Of a stretch of 64,000 nt of DNA, positions 8,401-17,454 are shown piece by piece (positions within the stretch are counted from its first letter, which is position 1; the number at the start of each line of letters is the position of its first letter). The notes beneath the pieces were generated by a model, which did not search any database, was not told where the DNA came from, and saw only the letters and a program-made list of their open reading frames with translations. Position numbers and translations under genes: made by a program. This DNA is from Sphingobacterium sp. HMA12 (GTDB taxonomy: Bacteria; Bacteroidota; Bacteroidia; Sphingobacteriales; Sphingobacteriaceae), in the NCBI RefSeq assembly GCF_002933815.1, contig NZ_BEYR01000005.1:181958-245957 (forward strand), given 5' to 3'.

Positions 8401-9984
8401 AAGGTGGATGCCTGGATTGCGAAAACCAGACACTCTACACCGGGCGTCGGTCTGATTTCCCCGCCACCACATCATGACATCTACTCCATCGAAGATTTGG
8501 CACAGTTGATCTTCGATTTGAAGAATGCCAACCGTCAAGCAAGGATCAATGTAAAATTAGTATCTAAAGCCGGTGTAGGAACGATTGCAGCAGGTGTTGC
8601 TAAAGCACATGCAGACGTTATCCTCATCGCAGGTTTTGACGGTGGAACAGGTGCTTCACCGATCAGTTCGATCAAACATGCCGGATTACCTTGGGAACTT
8701 GGTCTTGCCGAAGCACATCAGACGCTTGTGAAAAACAAGTTGCGTAGCCGTGTGGTTTTACAGGCCGATGGTCAGGTAAAAACAGGTCGCGATATCGTTA
8801 TCGCAACACTCTTAGGCGCCGAAGAATGGGGTGTATCCACAGCTGCCTTGGTGGCTGGAGGTTGTATCATGATGCGCAAGTGTCACTTAAATACATGTCC
8901 AGTAGGTGTAGCCACACAAGATCCCGAATTGCGTAAACTTTTCTCCGGGAAACCCGAAGATATCGTCAACCTATTCACTTTCCTTGCCGAGGAAGTGCGC
9001 GAGACCATGGCATACCTTGGATTCCGTACCATCAACGAGATGGTAGGCCGTGCCCAGTTCCTCAAAAAACGGGAGAACATCGAGCATTGGAAAGCAAAGA
9101 AAATCGACTTTACAGATATTCTCCATGTTGAGCGCAATGAACCGGGACAATCGTTGTACAATACGGAGGAGCAGGATCACGGCATGGCCATGATTTTGGA
9201 CTGGGGACTATTGAAACAATCCAAACTAGCGTTGGAAAGCAGAACACCGGTTTTTGGAACATTCAAAGTAAAAAATACCGACCGTACCATCGGAACAATG
9301 CTATCCAATGAGATCTCCAAATTATACGGATCTGAAGGATTACCGGATAACACGGTCAATTTCAAATTTGAAGGATCGGCAGGTCAGAGCTTTGGTGCAT
9401 TTTCAACAAAAGGACTGTCGTTCGAATTGCAAGGAGAAGCCAATGACTATGTTGGTAAGGGCTTGTCAGGTGCGCAGTTGGCCATTTATCCGGTAACGGA
9501 AAGTGCCCTTGTACCCGAAGATAACATCATTATCGGCAACGTAGCACTATTTGGAGCCACTTCAGGACACCTATTTGTCAATGGCCAAGCGGGCGAGCGT
9601 TTCGCTGTGCGAAACTCCGGAGCGACGGCTGTCGTTGAGGGTGTAGGTGATCACGGTTGTGAATATATGACCGGCGGACGGGCACTGATCCTCGGCGCAA
9701 CAGGACGCAATTTTGCAGCCGGAATGAGCGGCGGTATTGCATGGATTTACGACATCAATGACGATTTCCGCGAAAACTGCAATCAGGAGATGGTGGACCT
9801 AGATCCATTGGAAAGTGAAGATGAAACAGCAATTATTGCCCTATTGAAACGTCATGTATTATTGACCAATAGCCGTAGAGCAGATTTCATCTTACAAAAC
9901 TGGGCCCGGGAGAAAAATAAATTTATTAAAGTATTCCCTAGGGAATATAAAAATGTCATTCGTCAAAAATTAGTTGAAGCATAA
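5470..9984 (+). CDS. gltB: Glutamate synthase, large (alpha) subunit
   Basis: A 1504-residue, full-length GOGAT alpha subunit. It transfers the amide nitrogen of glutamine to 2-oxoglutarate, giving two glutamates. The class II glutaminase domain needs an N-terminal cysteine; here it is Cys21 in HDACGVGF, so a 20-residue propeptide must be removed. Central and FMN-binding synthase domains follow (GEGGEDELRY, then PPPHHDIYSIEDLAQLI). The [3Fe-4S] cysteines are Cys1132, Cys1138 and Cys1143 in CIMMRKCHLNTCPVG. The C-terminal glycine-rich beta-helix (about 1250-1480) is complete. gltD follows after 17 bases in the same direction, so the two subunits are co-expressed. Nothing unusual is seen. Confidence 0.98.
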   Translation: MIQQRPKTEGLYDPNFEHDACGVGFVAHIKGNKSHAQVKDALTMLENMEHRGACGCDPESGDGAGIMIQLPHEFLWEECISLGIQLEEPGYYGTGMVFLPKEEGMNKICRDLIEEAAAERGMKFLGYRPVPVNREGIGPTALSAEPEIVQFFVSRPDGVSNTEEFERKLFVLRRLIIQKVKQQQEYPLPLYFASLSCKTIIYKGQLTTYQVGTYYLDLRDPRVVSAFGLVHSRFSTNTFPSWSLAQPFRMLAHNGEINTLTGNLNWFYAGMRALSSPYFTEDEMEILLPIVDRGQSDSACLDNVAELLLHSGRSLTHVMLMLVPEAWDGNTQMDPLKRAFYEYHATLMEPWDGPAALCFTDGKHIGATLDRNGLRPLRYAVTSDDRVVVASEAGALPIEESTIIKKGRQQAGKIFLVDMEQGRILTDDEVKDQLINQQPYSDWLDNYKIKLEELEEPRVTYTYLSKESVFKYQKTFGFSREDLETILTPMALTGYEPTGSMGSDVPLAILSDQPQHISSYFKQFFAQVTNPPIDPIRERLVMSLATFIGNAGNILIEDKKFCHCVTLPHPILTSKELEKLRSIDTGLFQAKTIQSYFRSDGKPGSLEAGLERLCRYADDAVRDGFQVLILSDRAIDSKHAAIPSLLAVSAVHHHLIKTGNRGAVGLVVEAGDAWEVHHFACLLAFGATAINPYMALASIRTMKEQNTLDTELTWPELSKNYVKAVNNGLLKIFSKMGISTLQSYHGAQIFEVLGIDKSVVDKFFCGAVSRIGGMTLDDLAKEALSKHWRGFEKSRTPQNLLPEGGIYQWKRRGEGHLWNPDTIHLLQQACRTGDYATYKKYATKINEQKEHMFTLRGLLDFAKHRNSIPLEQVEPASEILKRFATGAMSFGSISHEAHSTLAIAMNRIGAKSNTGEGGEDELRYQPLPNGDSMRSAIKQVASARFGVTSNYLTQADELQIKMAQGAKPGEGGQLPGPKVDAWIAKTRHSTPGVGLISPPPHHDIYSIEDLAQLIFDLKNANRQARINVKLVSKAGVGTIAAGVAKAHADVILIAGFDGGTGASPISSIKHAGLPWELGLAEAHQTLVKNKLRSRVVLQADGQVKTGRDIVIATLLGAEEWGVSTAALVAGGCIMMRKCHLNTCPVGVATQDPELRKLFSGKPEDIVNLFTFLAEEVRETMAYLGFRTINEMVGRAQFLKKRENIEHWKAKKIDFTDILHVERNEPGQSLYNTEEQDHGMAMILDWGLLKQSKLALESRTPVFGTFKVKNTDRTIGTMLSNEISKLYGSEGLPDNTVNFKFEGSAGQSFGAFSTKGLSFELQGEANDYVGKGLSGAQLAIYPVTESALVPEDNIIIGNVALFGATSGHLFVNGQAGERFAVRNSGATAVVEGVGDHGCEYMTGGRALILGATGRNFAAGMSGGIAWIYDINDDFRENCNQEMVDLDPLESEDETAIIALLKRHVLLTNSRRADFILQNWAREKNKFIKVFPREYKNVIRQKLVEA

Positions 9985-10001
9985 AATAGGAAGCACAGAT
10001 C

Positions 10002-11462
10002 ATGGGAAAAATTACAGGTTTTAAAGAATTTGAGCGCGTGCTTCCAACAAAAGAAGCTGTTGAAGGCCGTGTGCAGCACTTCAAAGAATTTAATAAAGGA
10101 TATTCTGAGAATGAGCTGAACAAACAGGCCGCGCGTTGTATGGACTGCGGTATTCCGTTTTGTCATTCAGGCTGTCCACTGGGCAATGTCATTCCTGAAT
10201 TCAATGATGCCGTATACGATGGAAAATGGGAAGAGGCTTATCAGATCCTGACCTCTACCAACAACTTTCCTGAATTTACAGGTAGAATATGCCCTGCTCC
10301 TTGCGAATCGGCCTGTGTACTGGGTATCCATAGCACAGCGATCACCATCGAAGAAATTGAAAAGCATATCATTGAGATAGCATTCAAAAAAGGCTATGTT
10401 AAGGCCCATAAGAGCTATTTAAAAACAGGCAAGCGTATAGCTGTGGTTGGTTCTGGCCCTGCCGGACTCGCCGCCGCAGCACAATTGAATAAAGCGGGCC
10501 ATGACGTCACCGTTTTTGAACGTGACGATCAGGTGGGCGGCTTACTCCGCTATGGTATTCCGGATTTCAAATTGGAGAAGTCTGTTATCGACCGCCGGAT
10601 TAATTTAATGAGAGAGTCAGGGATTGAATTCAGTGTAAATACAGAGGTAGGAAAAGACATCAGCTTTTACGAATTGAAAGCTTATGATGCCGTGGTATTG
10701 GCTACTGGATCGACCGTACCTTGGCATATGCAGTTGCCCGGACATGAAGCCAAAGGGATCCATTTCGCCATGGATTTCTTGAAACAGCAGAACAAAGAAG
10801 TCAGTGGCATCAGCATTGATCAAGAACGTATTTTAGCGACAGATAAACATGTGGTCGTGATTGGCGACGGTGATACAGGTTCGGACTGTATTGGTACCTC
10901 CAACCGCCACCGGGCCAAGAGCATTACCCAAATTGCCCGTAAACCAACTCCAGCGAAAGAACGTTTAAAAAATAATCCTTGGCCAATGGACAAAGTAACC
11001 TTCGGAACCTCCTCTTCGCAAGAAGAAGGCTGCGAGCGTCTTTGGGCAACGGAAACGCAAGAGTTTGTTCACGACGAAAATGGCCATGTCAAAGCGGTAA
11101 AAATTAAGGAAGTTCAATACGAAGTCGACGAATTTGGACGCCGTACAAGACTGGGGGAATCCGAAGTTCGGGAAATTCCTGCCGATCTGGTTTTATTGGC
11201 TATTGGCTACAAACATACCGAGCAAAGACTATTGGAGCAACTCGGTGTACGTGTGGACGAAAAAGGAAATATCCTAGCGAACGATAAAGATTATCAAACT
11301 TCTGTGGAAAATATCTTTACAGCAGGTGACTGCCGTAAAGGGCAATCATTGGTGGTCTGGGCGATTTCTGAAGGCCGGGAGTGCGCACGGAAAGTAGACG
11401 AATACCTTATGGGATATTCCGAACTTGAAAGCAAGGATTTCTTGGCAGTGCAAAATGCCTAG
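10002..11462 (+). CDS. gltD: Glutamate synthase, small (beta) subunit
   Basis: A 486-residue FAD-dependent NAD(P)H oxidoreductase that feeds electrons to GltB. The N-terminus carries the two cysteine clusters for [4Fe-4S] centres (CMDCGIPFCHSGCPLG and CPAPCESACVLG). The FAD Rossmann motif follows (VVGSGPAGLAAA, about 147-158), then the nucleotide-binding motif VVIGDGDTGSDC (about 286-297) and the C-terminal ATGD-like FAD motif (FTAGDCRKG). Length and domain order are standard. It is the second gene of the gltBD operon and is followed by a strong hairpin terminator at 11551. Confidence 0.98.
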   Translation: MGKITGFKEFERVLPTKEAVEGRVQHFKEFNKGYSENELNKQAARCMDCGIPFCHSGCPLGNVIPEFNDAVYDGKWEEAYQILTSTNNFPEFTGRICPAPCESACVLGIHSTAITIEEIEKHIIEIAFKKGYVKAHKSYLKTGKRIAVVGSGPAGLAAAAQLNKAGHDVTVFERDDQVGGLLRYGIPDFKLEKSVIDRRINLMRESGIEFSVNTEVGKDISFYELKAYDAVVLATGSTVPWHMQLPGHEAKGIHFAMDFLKQQNKEVSGISIDQERILATDKHVVVIGDGDTGSDCIGTSNRHRAKSITQIARKPTPAKERLKNNPWPMDKVTFGTSSSQEEGCERLWATETQEFVHDENGHVKAVKIKEVQYEVDEFGRRTRLGESEVREIPADLVLLAIGYKHTEQRLLEQLGVRVDEKGNILANDKDYQTSVENIFTAGDCRKGQSLVVWAISEGRECARKVDEYLMGYSELESKDFLAVQNA

Positions 11463-11550
11463 CTATTGCAGTTCCAAGATATTAAACTCTTGCGCAAAGA
11501 AAAAGCAAACCAATAAGCAAGAGCTGGTTCTTTAGATTTTTGAATTAAAT

Positions 11551-11591
11551 AAAAAACGCCTGCTGACATGAATTATCAACAGGCGTTTTTT
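11551..11591. terminator. Bidirectional intrinsic terminator between gltD and the phytase-like gene
   Basis: An A6 run and ACGCCTG pair with CAGGCGT and a T6 run across a ~16-base loop; a further short pairing (TGA/TCA) extends the stem after one mismatch. The A run on one side and T run on the other make it usable from both directions, as expected between convergent genes. Confidence 0.85.
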
Positions 11592-11608
11592 GATATAAGC
11601 CAAAATAA

Positions 11609-12907
11609 TTATTTCAACGGAGTCTTTAATTTAATAAAATAGATGCTATTCTTATCAACGGTGTTTATCGCTGGTAATATCTTCGATTTATAAGTCCCCT
11701 CTCCCGTAACGCCGAAATCATCATCATTACATACCGCAATTAAAGACGAATTAATAACAGCTAAACCCTCCGCTTTATCGTGTGGATATAGTTCCTTAAT
11801 ATCCGTCATTAAATCAGCAACCAAGGTTTTTGTTACAGGTTTGATATTATTCGCAGCCAAGGTAGCAGCATCTTTTAATGCTTCAACTGTTTTCTTTTCA
11901 GTCCCAAATAGTTTTCCTTGATCACCATTAATAGGATCTGATATATCCGTTGCACCCGCAAGATCTATCTGATAGATTTTCTTAAAAACAGTCCCCCGTG
12001 TCGCTTCTGTTGCATATTCTCCGTCACGTTCCAGCACAATAAAAGTAGAATTCGATACCGCAGCAATTTCACTGACAGCTTGCAAGTCTGGCTTTTCCAT
12101 CATATACACAAACTGCTTGGTATTTCCTGTTGCAATATCCATAGTGACGATACGGATAATCAAGGAATTCTTCACCGCATCCTTGGAAGGATTATAGAGT
12201 GGGAATTGCATAATACCGACCAAAGTTTTACCATCTGGTGTTATGGTCAATCCCTCCATCCCACGATTTGGGCGACGTTTGGCGAATACCAATGGTAATT
12301 TTTTCCCTGTTGTCCAAGGGTTGATCCGCTCAATCTCCTTTCCTGAAGCATCAAAGTGAACGATATGTGGTCCATACTCATCACTTACCCACCAAGAACC
12401 ATCGGCAGCTCTTGCCAAGCCTTCCGAATCGATGCCATCTTCGCTTTTCCCTAAATCCTTTCCATTCGTATCCAAAGCTTTCTCTCCCGAACCACCTTTA
12501 CCCTCAGGGTTCGGCAAGCCGTTCAATTTTACACCGTTTTTATTCTTTAATTCAATAGCAGACTCGAAAACCAGCACATTATCCTTCAATCGAAATTTAC
12601 CGATCTGAGGGGTGAACATCGGGTTAGCAAAAACTTTACTCTCTTTTTCTGTACCATCAATATTTGGCCCACGATCTGTTAAGAGGTAAAACACCGTTTT
12701 ATCATTTGGGTCCTGAACCATAGAAGAGCCATACCCACCATTATATACCTTTACCTGCCCAACCGTACCCAATACTTTTGGATCTGTGGCAATGGCCTTA
12801 TCCGGATAAGTTAAATTGACAATCGGATCAATGATCTTTGATACATCATCCTTACTGCAGGAAGCACACAAAAGAGCAATACCCAATGCGCTGTATAGTT
12901 TTTTCAT
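11609..12907 (-). CDS. Secreted lipoprotein, esterase-like activity of phytase family
   Basis: A 432-residue protein starting MKKLYSALGIALLCASCSKDD: a lipoprotein signal peptide with the acylated cysteine most likely Cys17. The mature part matches the phytase-like esterase family: FYLLTDRGPNIDG near residues 72-84, then DSEGLARAADGSWWVSDEYGPHI (about 160-182, split here by eye) and GMEGLTITPDGKTLVG, which read as blades of a beta-propeller with acidic metal sites. The protein probably acts on phosphoesters or related esters at the cell surface; the substrate is unknown. It stands alone, converging with gltD, with a good -7 box just upstream (12927). Confidence 0.8.
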   Translation of the reverse strand: MKKLYSALGIALLCASCSKDDVSKIIDPIVNLTYPDKAIATDPKVLGTVGQVKVYNGGYGSSMVQDPNDKTVFYLLTDRGPNIDGTEKESKVFANPMFTPQIGKFRLKDNVLVFESAIELKNKNGVKLNGLPNPEGKGGSGEKALDTNGKDLGKSEDGIDSEGLARAADGSWWVSDEYGPHIVHFDASGKEIERINPWTTGKKLPLVFAKRRPNRGMEGLTITPDGKTLVGIMQFPLYNPSKDAVKNSLIIRIVTMDIATGNTKQFVYMMEKPDLQAVSEIAAVSNSTFIVLERDGEYATEATRGTVFKKIYQIDLAGATDISDPINGDQGKLFGTEKKTVEALKDAATLAANNIKPVTKTLVADLMTDIKELYPHDKAEGLAVINSSLIAVCNDDDFGVTGEGTYKSKILPAINTVDKNSIYFIKLKTPLK

Positions 12908-13276
12908 AATTTATTCTATTATCCTGCAAACATAAACCTCGCATATTAGGCAATCATTAACAAATGTTTAAATAACTTACATCCACCGACCAAATCATAA
13001 TGACAAATAAAAATAGATTGTCTTTATGGAATTTCCTTTTTCATTGCATCAAAGAAAAAATGGACAAAGGAGGGATGCGATGTCCCCTTGTTGATCGGGT
13101 TATGACAAATGAAACAGCCAAAGACGATACGAATGCTCGAAACGAAAATTGAACTTATGACTTAAAAATTTGGGCTAGACCAGCCCATTAATACCGATAA
13201 GACCAAAAAAATATGCTGCGGAAGGCAGCGAGCATATGTAAAAAACAAAATAATTGATAAGCAAATTATTCCAAAG
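12908..13276. other. Divergent intergenic region, phytase-like lipoprotein / VIT protein
   Basis: About 370 bases with promoters for both flanking genes. The minus-strand promoter is the -7 box at 12927-12934. Close to the VIT gene, 13211-13237 can fold in two ways: ATATGCT with AGCATAT outside, or GCTGC with GCAGC inside, a possible small regulatory hairpin in the 5' leader. No gene is evident. Confidence 0.4.
12927..12934 (-). promoter_or_regulatory. Bacteroidota -7 box for the phytase-like lipoprotein gene
   Basis: On the minus strand this reads TATGTTTG, an exact match to TAnnTTTG, about 20 bases before the start codon. A TTG at the right side for a -33 element lies about 16 bases further upstream (12951-12953), slightly closer than usual. 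Confidence 0.5.
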
Positions 13277-16200
13277 ATGAAAAAAACAGTATTAGCCCTC
13301 CTCACCCTATTGGTATTTTCCAATGTGGATACAAAGTCTCAAATAAAACCCACCCGTGAGGTACCCAGCTTAAAAATAAAAAATGAGCAAGGTGTAGACG
13401 CAACAAAACTCGTCGATCTAAAAGTAGCAGTCAATATTTTTGGAAACATTGCAAAAACATCGATGACCATGACTTTCGAAAACACGTCAAATCGGGATCT
13501 TGAAGGAGAACTTACCTTTCCGATGCCTGAAGGTGTTTCCGTTAGCGGTTATGCCTTGGATATCAATGGAAAACTACGGCAGGCGGTACCTGTGGACAAA
13601 AATAAAGGCACCGAAGTTTTTGAAAGTATAGAAACACGACGCGTAGACCCCGGACTGCTTGAAAAAGTAGAAGGAAATAATTTTCGCACACGTATCTATC
13701 CTTTGCCTTCAAAAGGCCGGCGTACCATTCAGATTAGCTATTCCGAGAACCTAATTCCAGAATCCGATCAGGCATTATACTATTATTTGCCTTTGAACTA
13801 TAACTCCATTATTGAAAATGTTGAGCTGAACATCAACGTTTACCAAGAGAATAAGAAGCCAAGCTTTACTGAGCAGCCTGATGGATCCTTGGCATTTGCA
13901 GAACAAAACCATAACTATACCGCGACATTACGCAAGCAACAGTTTAAATCCTCAAAAAATCTCGCAATTAAACTTCCTTTAAACGAAAACGCCACCTCAG
14001 GATTAAAACAATCCAACCAAGATGGCAGTTTTTACTTTCTCGCCAATGCGAAAATGGAAATACCTAAACAAACACAAAAAAAATGGGGTAACAGCCTCGC
14101 CATTATTTGGGATCGTTCACTAAGTTCAAAAAATAGGGATCTGGAAAAAGAGTTCAGCCTCCTGGATCGGTTTTTCCATGAAAATCAGAATATATCAGTG
14201 GATCTAGGTTATTTAGATATTCGTTTCAGCAAAGCCCGAACATTTCAGATCAGCAACGGAAACTGGACGGAATTGAAGAATTATCTGAAACAGACCGTCT
14301 ATGATGGTGGAACCGACTATAGCCAAGTAAAAAGCGGAGTACTGCATGGGGCAAATTATCTCTTTTTCAGTGACGGACTCGCTACATTTGGCCAGGGCAA
14401 AATTGTGCTTGATCAGCCTACCTACTGTATCACCTCCTCAACCAGCTCAGACTATGCCAACCTCAAACAGATTGCCCAGACTCATTATGCGAAAATGGTT
14501 AATTTGACAAATACAACGATCACGCAAGCCTATAAAACGTTAAATTCGATCGACCAAATCTTTTTGGGAATAAAAGAACAATATGCTTTTACCGAAATCT
14601 ACCCCGAAAAAGGCTCACCAGTTCAATCCTATTTTTCTGTTTCGGGACTTAGCAAAGACAGTGGAGCAAAAGAAATCACACTGTTAGTTGGTGATGGAAC
14701 AGACCTAATTAAAGAAATCAAAGTTCCATTAAAGCCCGACACTGGTGAGATTGATCTGCAAAGGATCTGGGCGCAGAAGAAAATAGAGGCATTGGACATC
14801 CAATACGAAGACCACCGTGAGGAGATTGAAGCAATTGGAACACAGTTTGGCATTGTCACCCGGAATACAAGCTTAATCGTACTTGAAAATGTGGAAGATT
14901 ATATACGCTATGCAATTACACCGCCAGCAGAACTGCTTCCCGAATTCAATAGACTCAAAAAAGAAGAACGTATAGAAAAAGAAGAGCGTGTGGCGGATCT
15001 ATTATCTCAGGCTCAAAATATCAGCGAACAGCTCCAGTCTTGGTGGAATACCGATTTTCAGCAAAAAACGAAATATCCACAACGGGAGCGCCGGACTACA
15101 GATTCCATGGCTGCGGCAGACGAGCCCACCGCAACTATTGTTGCTCCGCCAATGCCGTCTCGTCCTTCGGCAAGCCCAGTGGCTACACCCCCGGTCGTAG
15201 AATCCAGATCAGAGGTTGCTAACAAGAGCCTCTCTGCGTCCGCCAATTCAAGGGCAGCTAACGCAGCAGTCAGCGAAGTAGCGCTAGAGGAGATCTCATC
15301 CGCCGACGCACTTAAAGAATCCGTCACCATACTCGCTGATCAAGCTCTAGATGTGCCGGTAGCTGGAGTACGGATCCCTAATACGCTCGGTAGCACAACC
15401 GAGAAAATCAGTATCCCTGAAATCAAAGAAGACCAAGCTTATCTACAGGAGCTTAATCAATCCAAAGATCCTTACAAAAGCTATATTCAGCTTCGGGATC
15501 AGTATATGGGTACACCAACGTTCTATTTCGATGTCGCCAACTTCTTTTTCAAAAGAGGAGATAAACAAAAAGCATTACTTATCCTAAGTGCCATGGCAGA
15601 CCTGCAAATTGAAAATGCTGATCTTTACAAAACCATTTCATACAAACTGAGGGAATGGGGGGATGTTGACAACGCTTTGTACATAACCAGTAAAGTACTG
15701 AAATGGCGACCAATGGATCCACAGAGTCATCGTGACTACGCCTTAGTATTACAGGATAAGGGGCGTTACAAAGAAGCCTTGGAAGAACTTTATGGCATCT
15801 TGACACAAAGCTATTCAGCGGAAGCCGCAAATAGAGATGATGGAATCGAAGAAATCCTTGTGATGGAGATCAATAACCTCATTAAACTTCAGAAAAGCGC
15901 AACTGCAAAAGTTGCTGTGGAGAAAAAGCTGATTGCCGACCTACCCGTTGATATGCGCGTCGTCATCAACTGGAATTCCCAAAACACCGATATCGATCTT
16001 TGGGTAACTGATCCAAACGCCGAAAAATGTTTCTACAGCAACCCCGCAACAGCAATTGGAGGCCGTCTTAGTAACGACTTTACCGGAGGATATGGTCCAG
16101 AACAGTTCTTATTAAAGAAAGCGTTGAAAGGAAAATATAAAATAGAAGTTGATTTCTACAACGATAGTTCCCTGACCCTGGCTGGCCCCGCTGCTGTTCT

Positions 16201-16312
16201 GGCAGAAATTTACACCTATTATAGTACTGGGAGACAGGAACGGAAACTCACGACAATTTACCTTAACAGAGATCAGGAGAGAAATGTTCTGGTAGGTGAA
16301 TTCTCCTTTTAA
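13277..16312 (+). CDS. Secreted VIT-domain / vWA-like / DUF2135 protein
   Basis: A 1011-residue exported protein (signal peptide to about residue 20). Residues ~30-160 form a VIT (vault/inter-alpha-trypsin) domain (ELTFPMPEGVSVSGYAL, TRIYPLPSKGRRTIQI). A divergent von Willebrand A-like fold follows, with a MIDAS-type DRSLS at 279-283. A low-complexity Ala/Ser/Pro linker (about 610-680) leads to TPR-like helices (about 720-870). The C-terminal ~100 residues are a DUF2135 module (NWNSQNTDIDLWVTDP, later GGYGPEQFLLKKA). This arrangement recurs in Bacteroidota, where the proteins are thought to be cell-surface or periplasmic scaffolds; the function is not established. The gene is monocistronic with a terminator at 16395. 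Confidence 0.85.
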   Translation: MKKTVLALLTLLVFSNVDTKSQIKPTREVPSLKIKNEQGVDATKLVDLKVAVNIFGNIAKTSMTMTFENTSNRDLEGELTFPMPEGVSVSGYALDINGKLRQAVPVDKNKGTEVFESIETRRVDPGLLEKVEGNNFRTRIYPLPSKGRRTIQISYSENLIPESDQALYYYLPLNYNSIIENVELNINVYQENKKPSFTEQPDGSLAFAEQNHNYTATLRKQQFKSSKNLAIKLPLNENATSGLKQSNQDGSFYFLANAKMEIPKQTQKKWGNSLAIIWDRSLSSKNRDLEKEFSLLDRFFHENQNISVDLGYLDIRFSKARTFQISNGNWTELKNYLKQTVYDGGTDYSQVKSGVLHGANYLFFSDGLATFGQGKIVLDQPTYCITSSTSSDYANLKQIAQTHYAKMVNLTNTTITQAYKTLNSIDQIFLGIKEQYAFTEIYPEKGSPVQSYFSVSGLSKDSGAKEITLLVGDGTDLIKEIKVPLKPDTGEIDLQRIWAQKKIEALDIQYEDHREEIEAIGTQFGIVTRNTSLIVLENVEDYIRYAITPPAELLPEFNRLKKEERIEKEERVADLLSQAQNISEQLQSWWNTDFQQKTKYPQRERRTTDSMAAADEPTATIVAPPMPSRPSASPVATPPVVESRSEVANKSLSASANSRAANAAVSEVALEEISSADALKESVTILADQALDVPVAGVRIPNTLGSTTEKISIPEIKEDQAYLQELNQSKDPYKSYIQLRDQYMGTPTFYFDVANFFFKRGDKQKALLILSAMADLQIENADLYKTISYKLREWGDVDNALYITSKVLKWRPMDPQSHRDYALVLQDKGRYKEALEELYGILTQSYSAEAANRDDGIEEILVMEINNLIKLQKSATAKVAVEKKLIADLPVDMRVVINWNSQNTDIDLWVTDPNAEKCFYSNPATAIGGRLSNDFTGGYGPEQFLLKKALKGKYKIEVDFYNDSSLTLAGPAAVLAEIYTYYSTGRQERKLTTIYLNRDQERNVLVGEFSF

Positions 16313-16394
16313 TCCGCCCGGTGGCAATTGGATGCTTGATATGGTGACCAATCAAAGCGAACCACTGCCAGCAACATGAGCGTGTACAACAAAA

Positions 16395-16435
16395 GATTAC
16401 CGGGACTGTCCGTCTTTTTGGACAGCCCGGTAATC
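16395..16435. terminator. Intrinsic hairpin between VIT gene and EamA transporter
   Basis: GATTACCGGG-(A bulge)-CTGTCC pairs with GGACAGCCCGGTAATC around a short T-rich loop: a 16-bp stem with a single bulged A. It lies between two convergent genes and ends 2 bases before the EamA stop codon. The T runs are in the loop and not after the stem, so efficiency is uncertain. Confidence 0.65.
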
Positions 16436-16436
16436 C

Positions 16437-17348
16437 TTAATGTAATTTTCGGATAATAAGATCTTTCTGCCTTTTCTCCAATTTCGTTTTCACATAAGGA
16501 TAGGTAAACACTGCACCGAGGACAATACAAGCACCGAGATAAAATCCACCGCTCATGGTTTCTTTTTGCCCAAAGATCAACATGGCCAAAAGTATTCCAT
16601 AGACAGGCTCTAAATTCGTCGTCAATGCAACCGTAAAAGCCGATAGCTCTTTCATGACCGCTACCCCCATGACATAGGCAACCGCCGTACAGACTACTCC
16701 CAACAATAAAAGGTAAATCAGATCCTGCTGTCCTAATTTCATCTCTGCATTGAAATCCCCCGTAAAAAACATCAGTATACTGATCCAAAAACATGCACCC
16801 AACATTTCGTAAAATGTGATCAGTGTCGGACTCGATTTCTTAACCATCCTTGCATTGGCAATGGAAAATATACTGGCGCAAAAAGCACAGCCAAGCCCCG
16901 CCAATAAGCCGACCAAATAATGTGTTTCAAAGGAAAATATGGTATAAATCCCCACGATAATCACCAGGCCAACGACAATATCCAATAGTGCGATCCGTTT
17001 TTTATTGATAATCGGCTCTAATATTGCCGTAAACAATGTCACCGAAGATAGCGTTACCAGAGTAACCGAGACAGTAGAGACTTTGATGGAATAGAAAAAT
17101 AAAACCCAATGTAGACCAACCACGGCCCCCACCATAAAAAACTGGAGAAACTGCTTTTTGGAAACTACTATCGTTTGTTTGGTCAACAGGAAATAGGCCA
17201 GCAAAGAAATAGAAGCTATCGCCACGCGGTACCAAACCAGATGAATCGCAGAAACAGAAATGAGACTCCCTAGAATCCCCGTAAATCCCCATATCAGGAT
17301 TGTTAAATGCAGAATTAAGATATTCCGATTTAGATGAATTTTGGACAT
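16437..17348 (-). CDS. EamA/DMT-family membrane exporter
   Basis: About 303 residues from the ATG at 17348 (MSKIHLNRNILILHL); an in-frame start at 17381 would add 11 residues but puts polar residues in front of the first helix awkwardly. Ten hydrophobic segments are visible as two five-helix EamA repeats, the first opening with IWGFTGILGSLISVSAI and the second near GCAFCASIFSIANARMV. Family members export small metabolites such as amino acids or nucleotides; the substrate cannot be told. The C-terminus is basic (TKLEKRQKDLIIRKL), facing the cytosol. Confidence 0.85.
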   Translation of the reverse strand: MSKIHLNRNILILHLTILIWGFTGILGSLISVSAIHLVWYRVAIASISLLAYFLLTKQTIVVSKKQFLQFFMVGAVVGLHWVLFFYSIKVSTVSVTLVTLSSVTLFTAILEPIINKKRIALLDIVVGLVIIVGIYTIFSFETHYLVGLLAGLGCAFCASIFSIANARMVKKSSPTLITFYEMLGACFWISILMFFTGDFNAEMKLGQQDLIYLLLLGVVCTAVAYVMGVAVMKELSAFTVALTTNLEPVYGILLAMLIFGQKETMSGGFYLGACIVLGAVFTYPYVKTKLEKRQKDLIIRKLH

Positions 17349-17454
17349 ATTCGATAGAATATAAATTATTTGTAATGGCAATGAAAAATCACCATGCGCA
17401 GCACTTATTTTCCCTTTAATCGTAAACTGCTTAAGCTGGTGATCGTAATCGGAG

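Noticed and set aside
16309..16794. 161-codon minus-strand frame overlapping the EamA gene
   Set aside because: It lies in another phase of a clear membrane transporter and has no features of its own.
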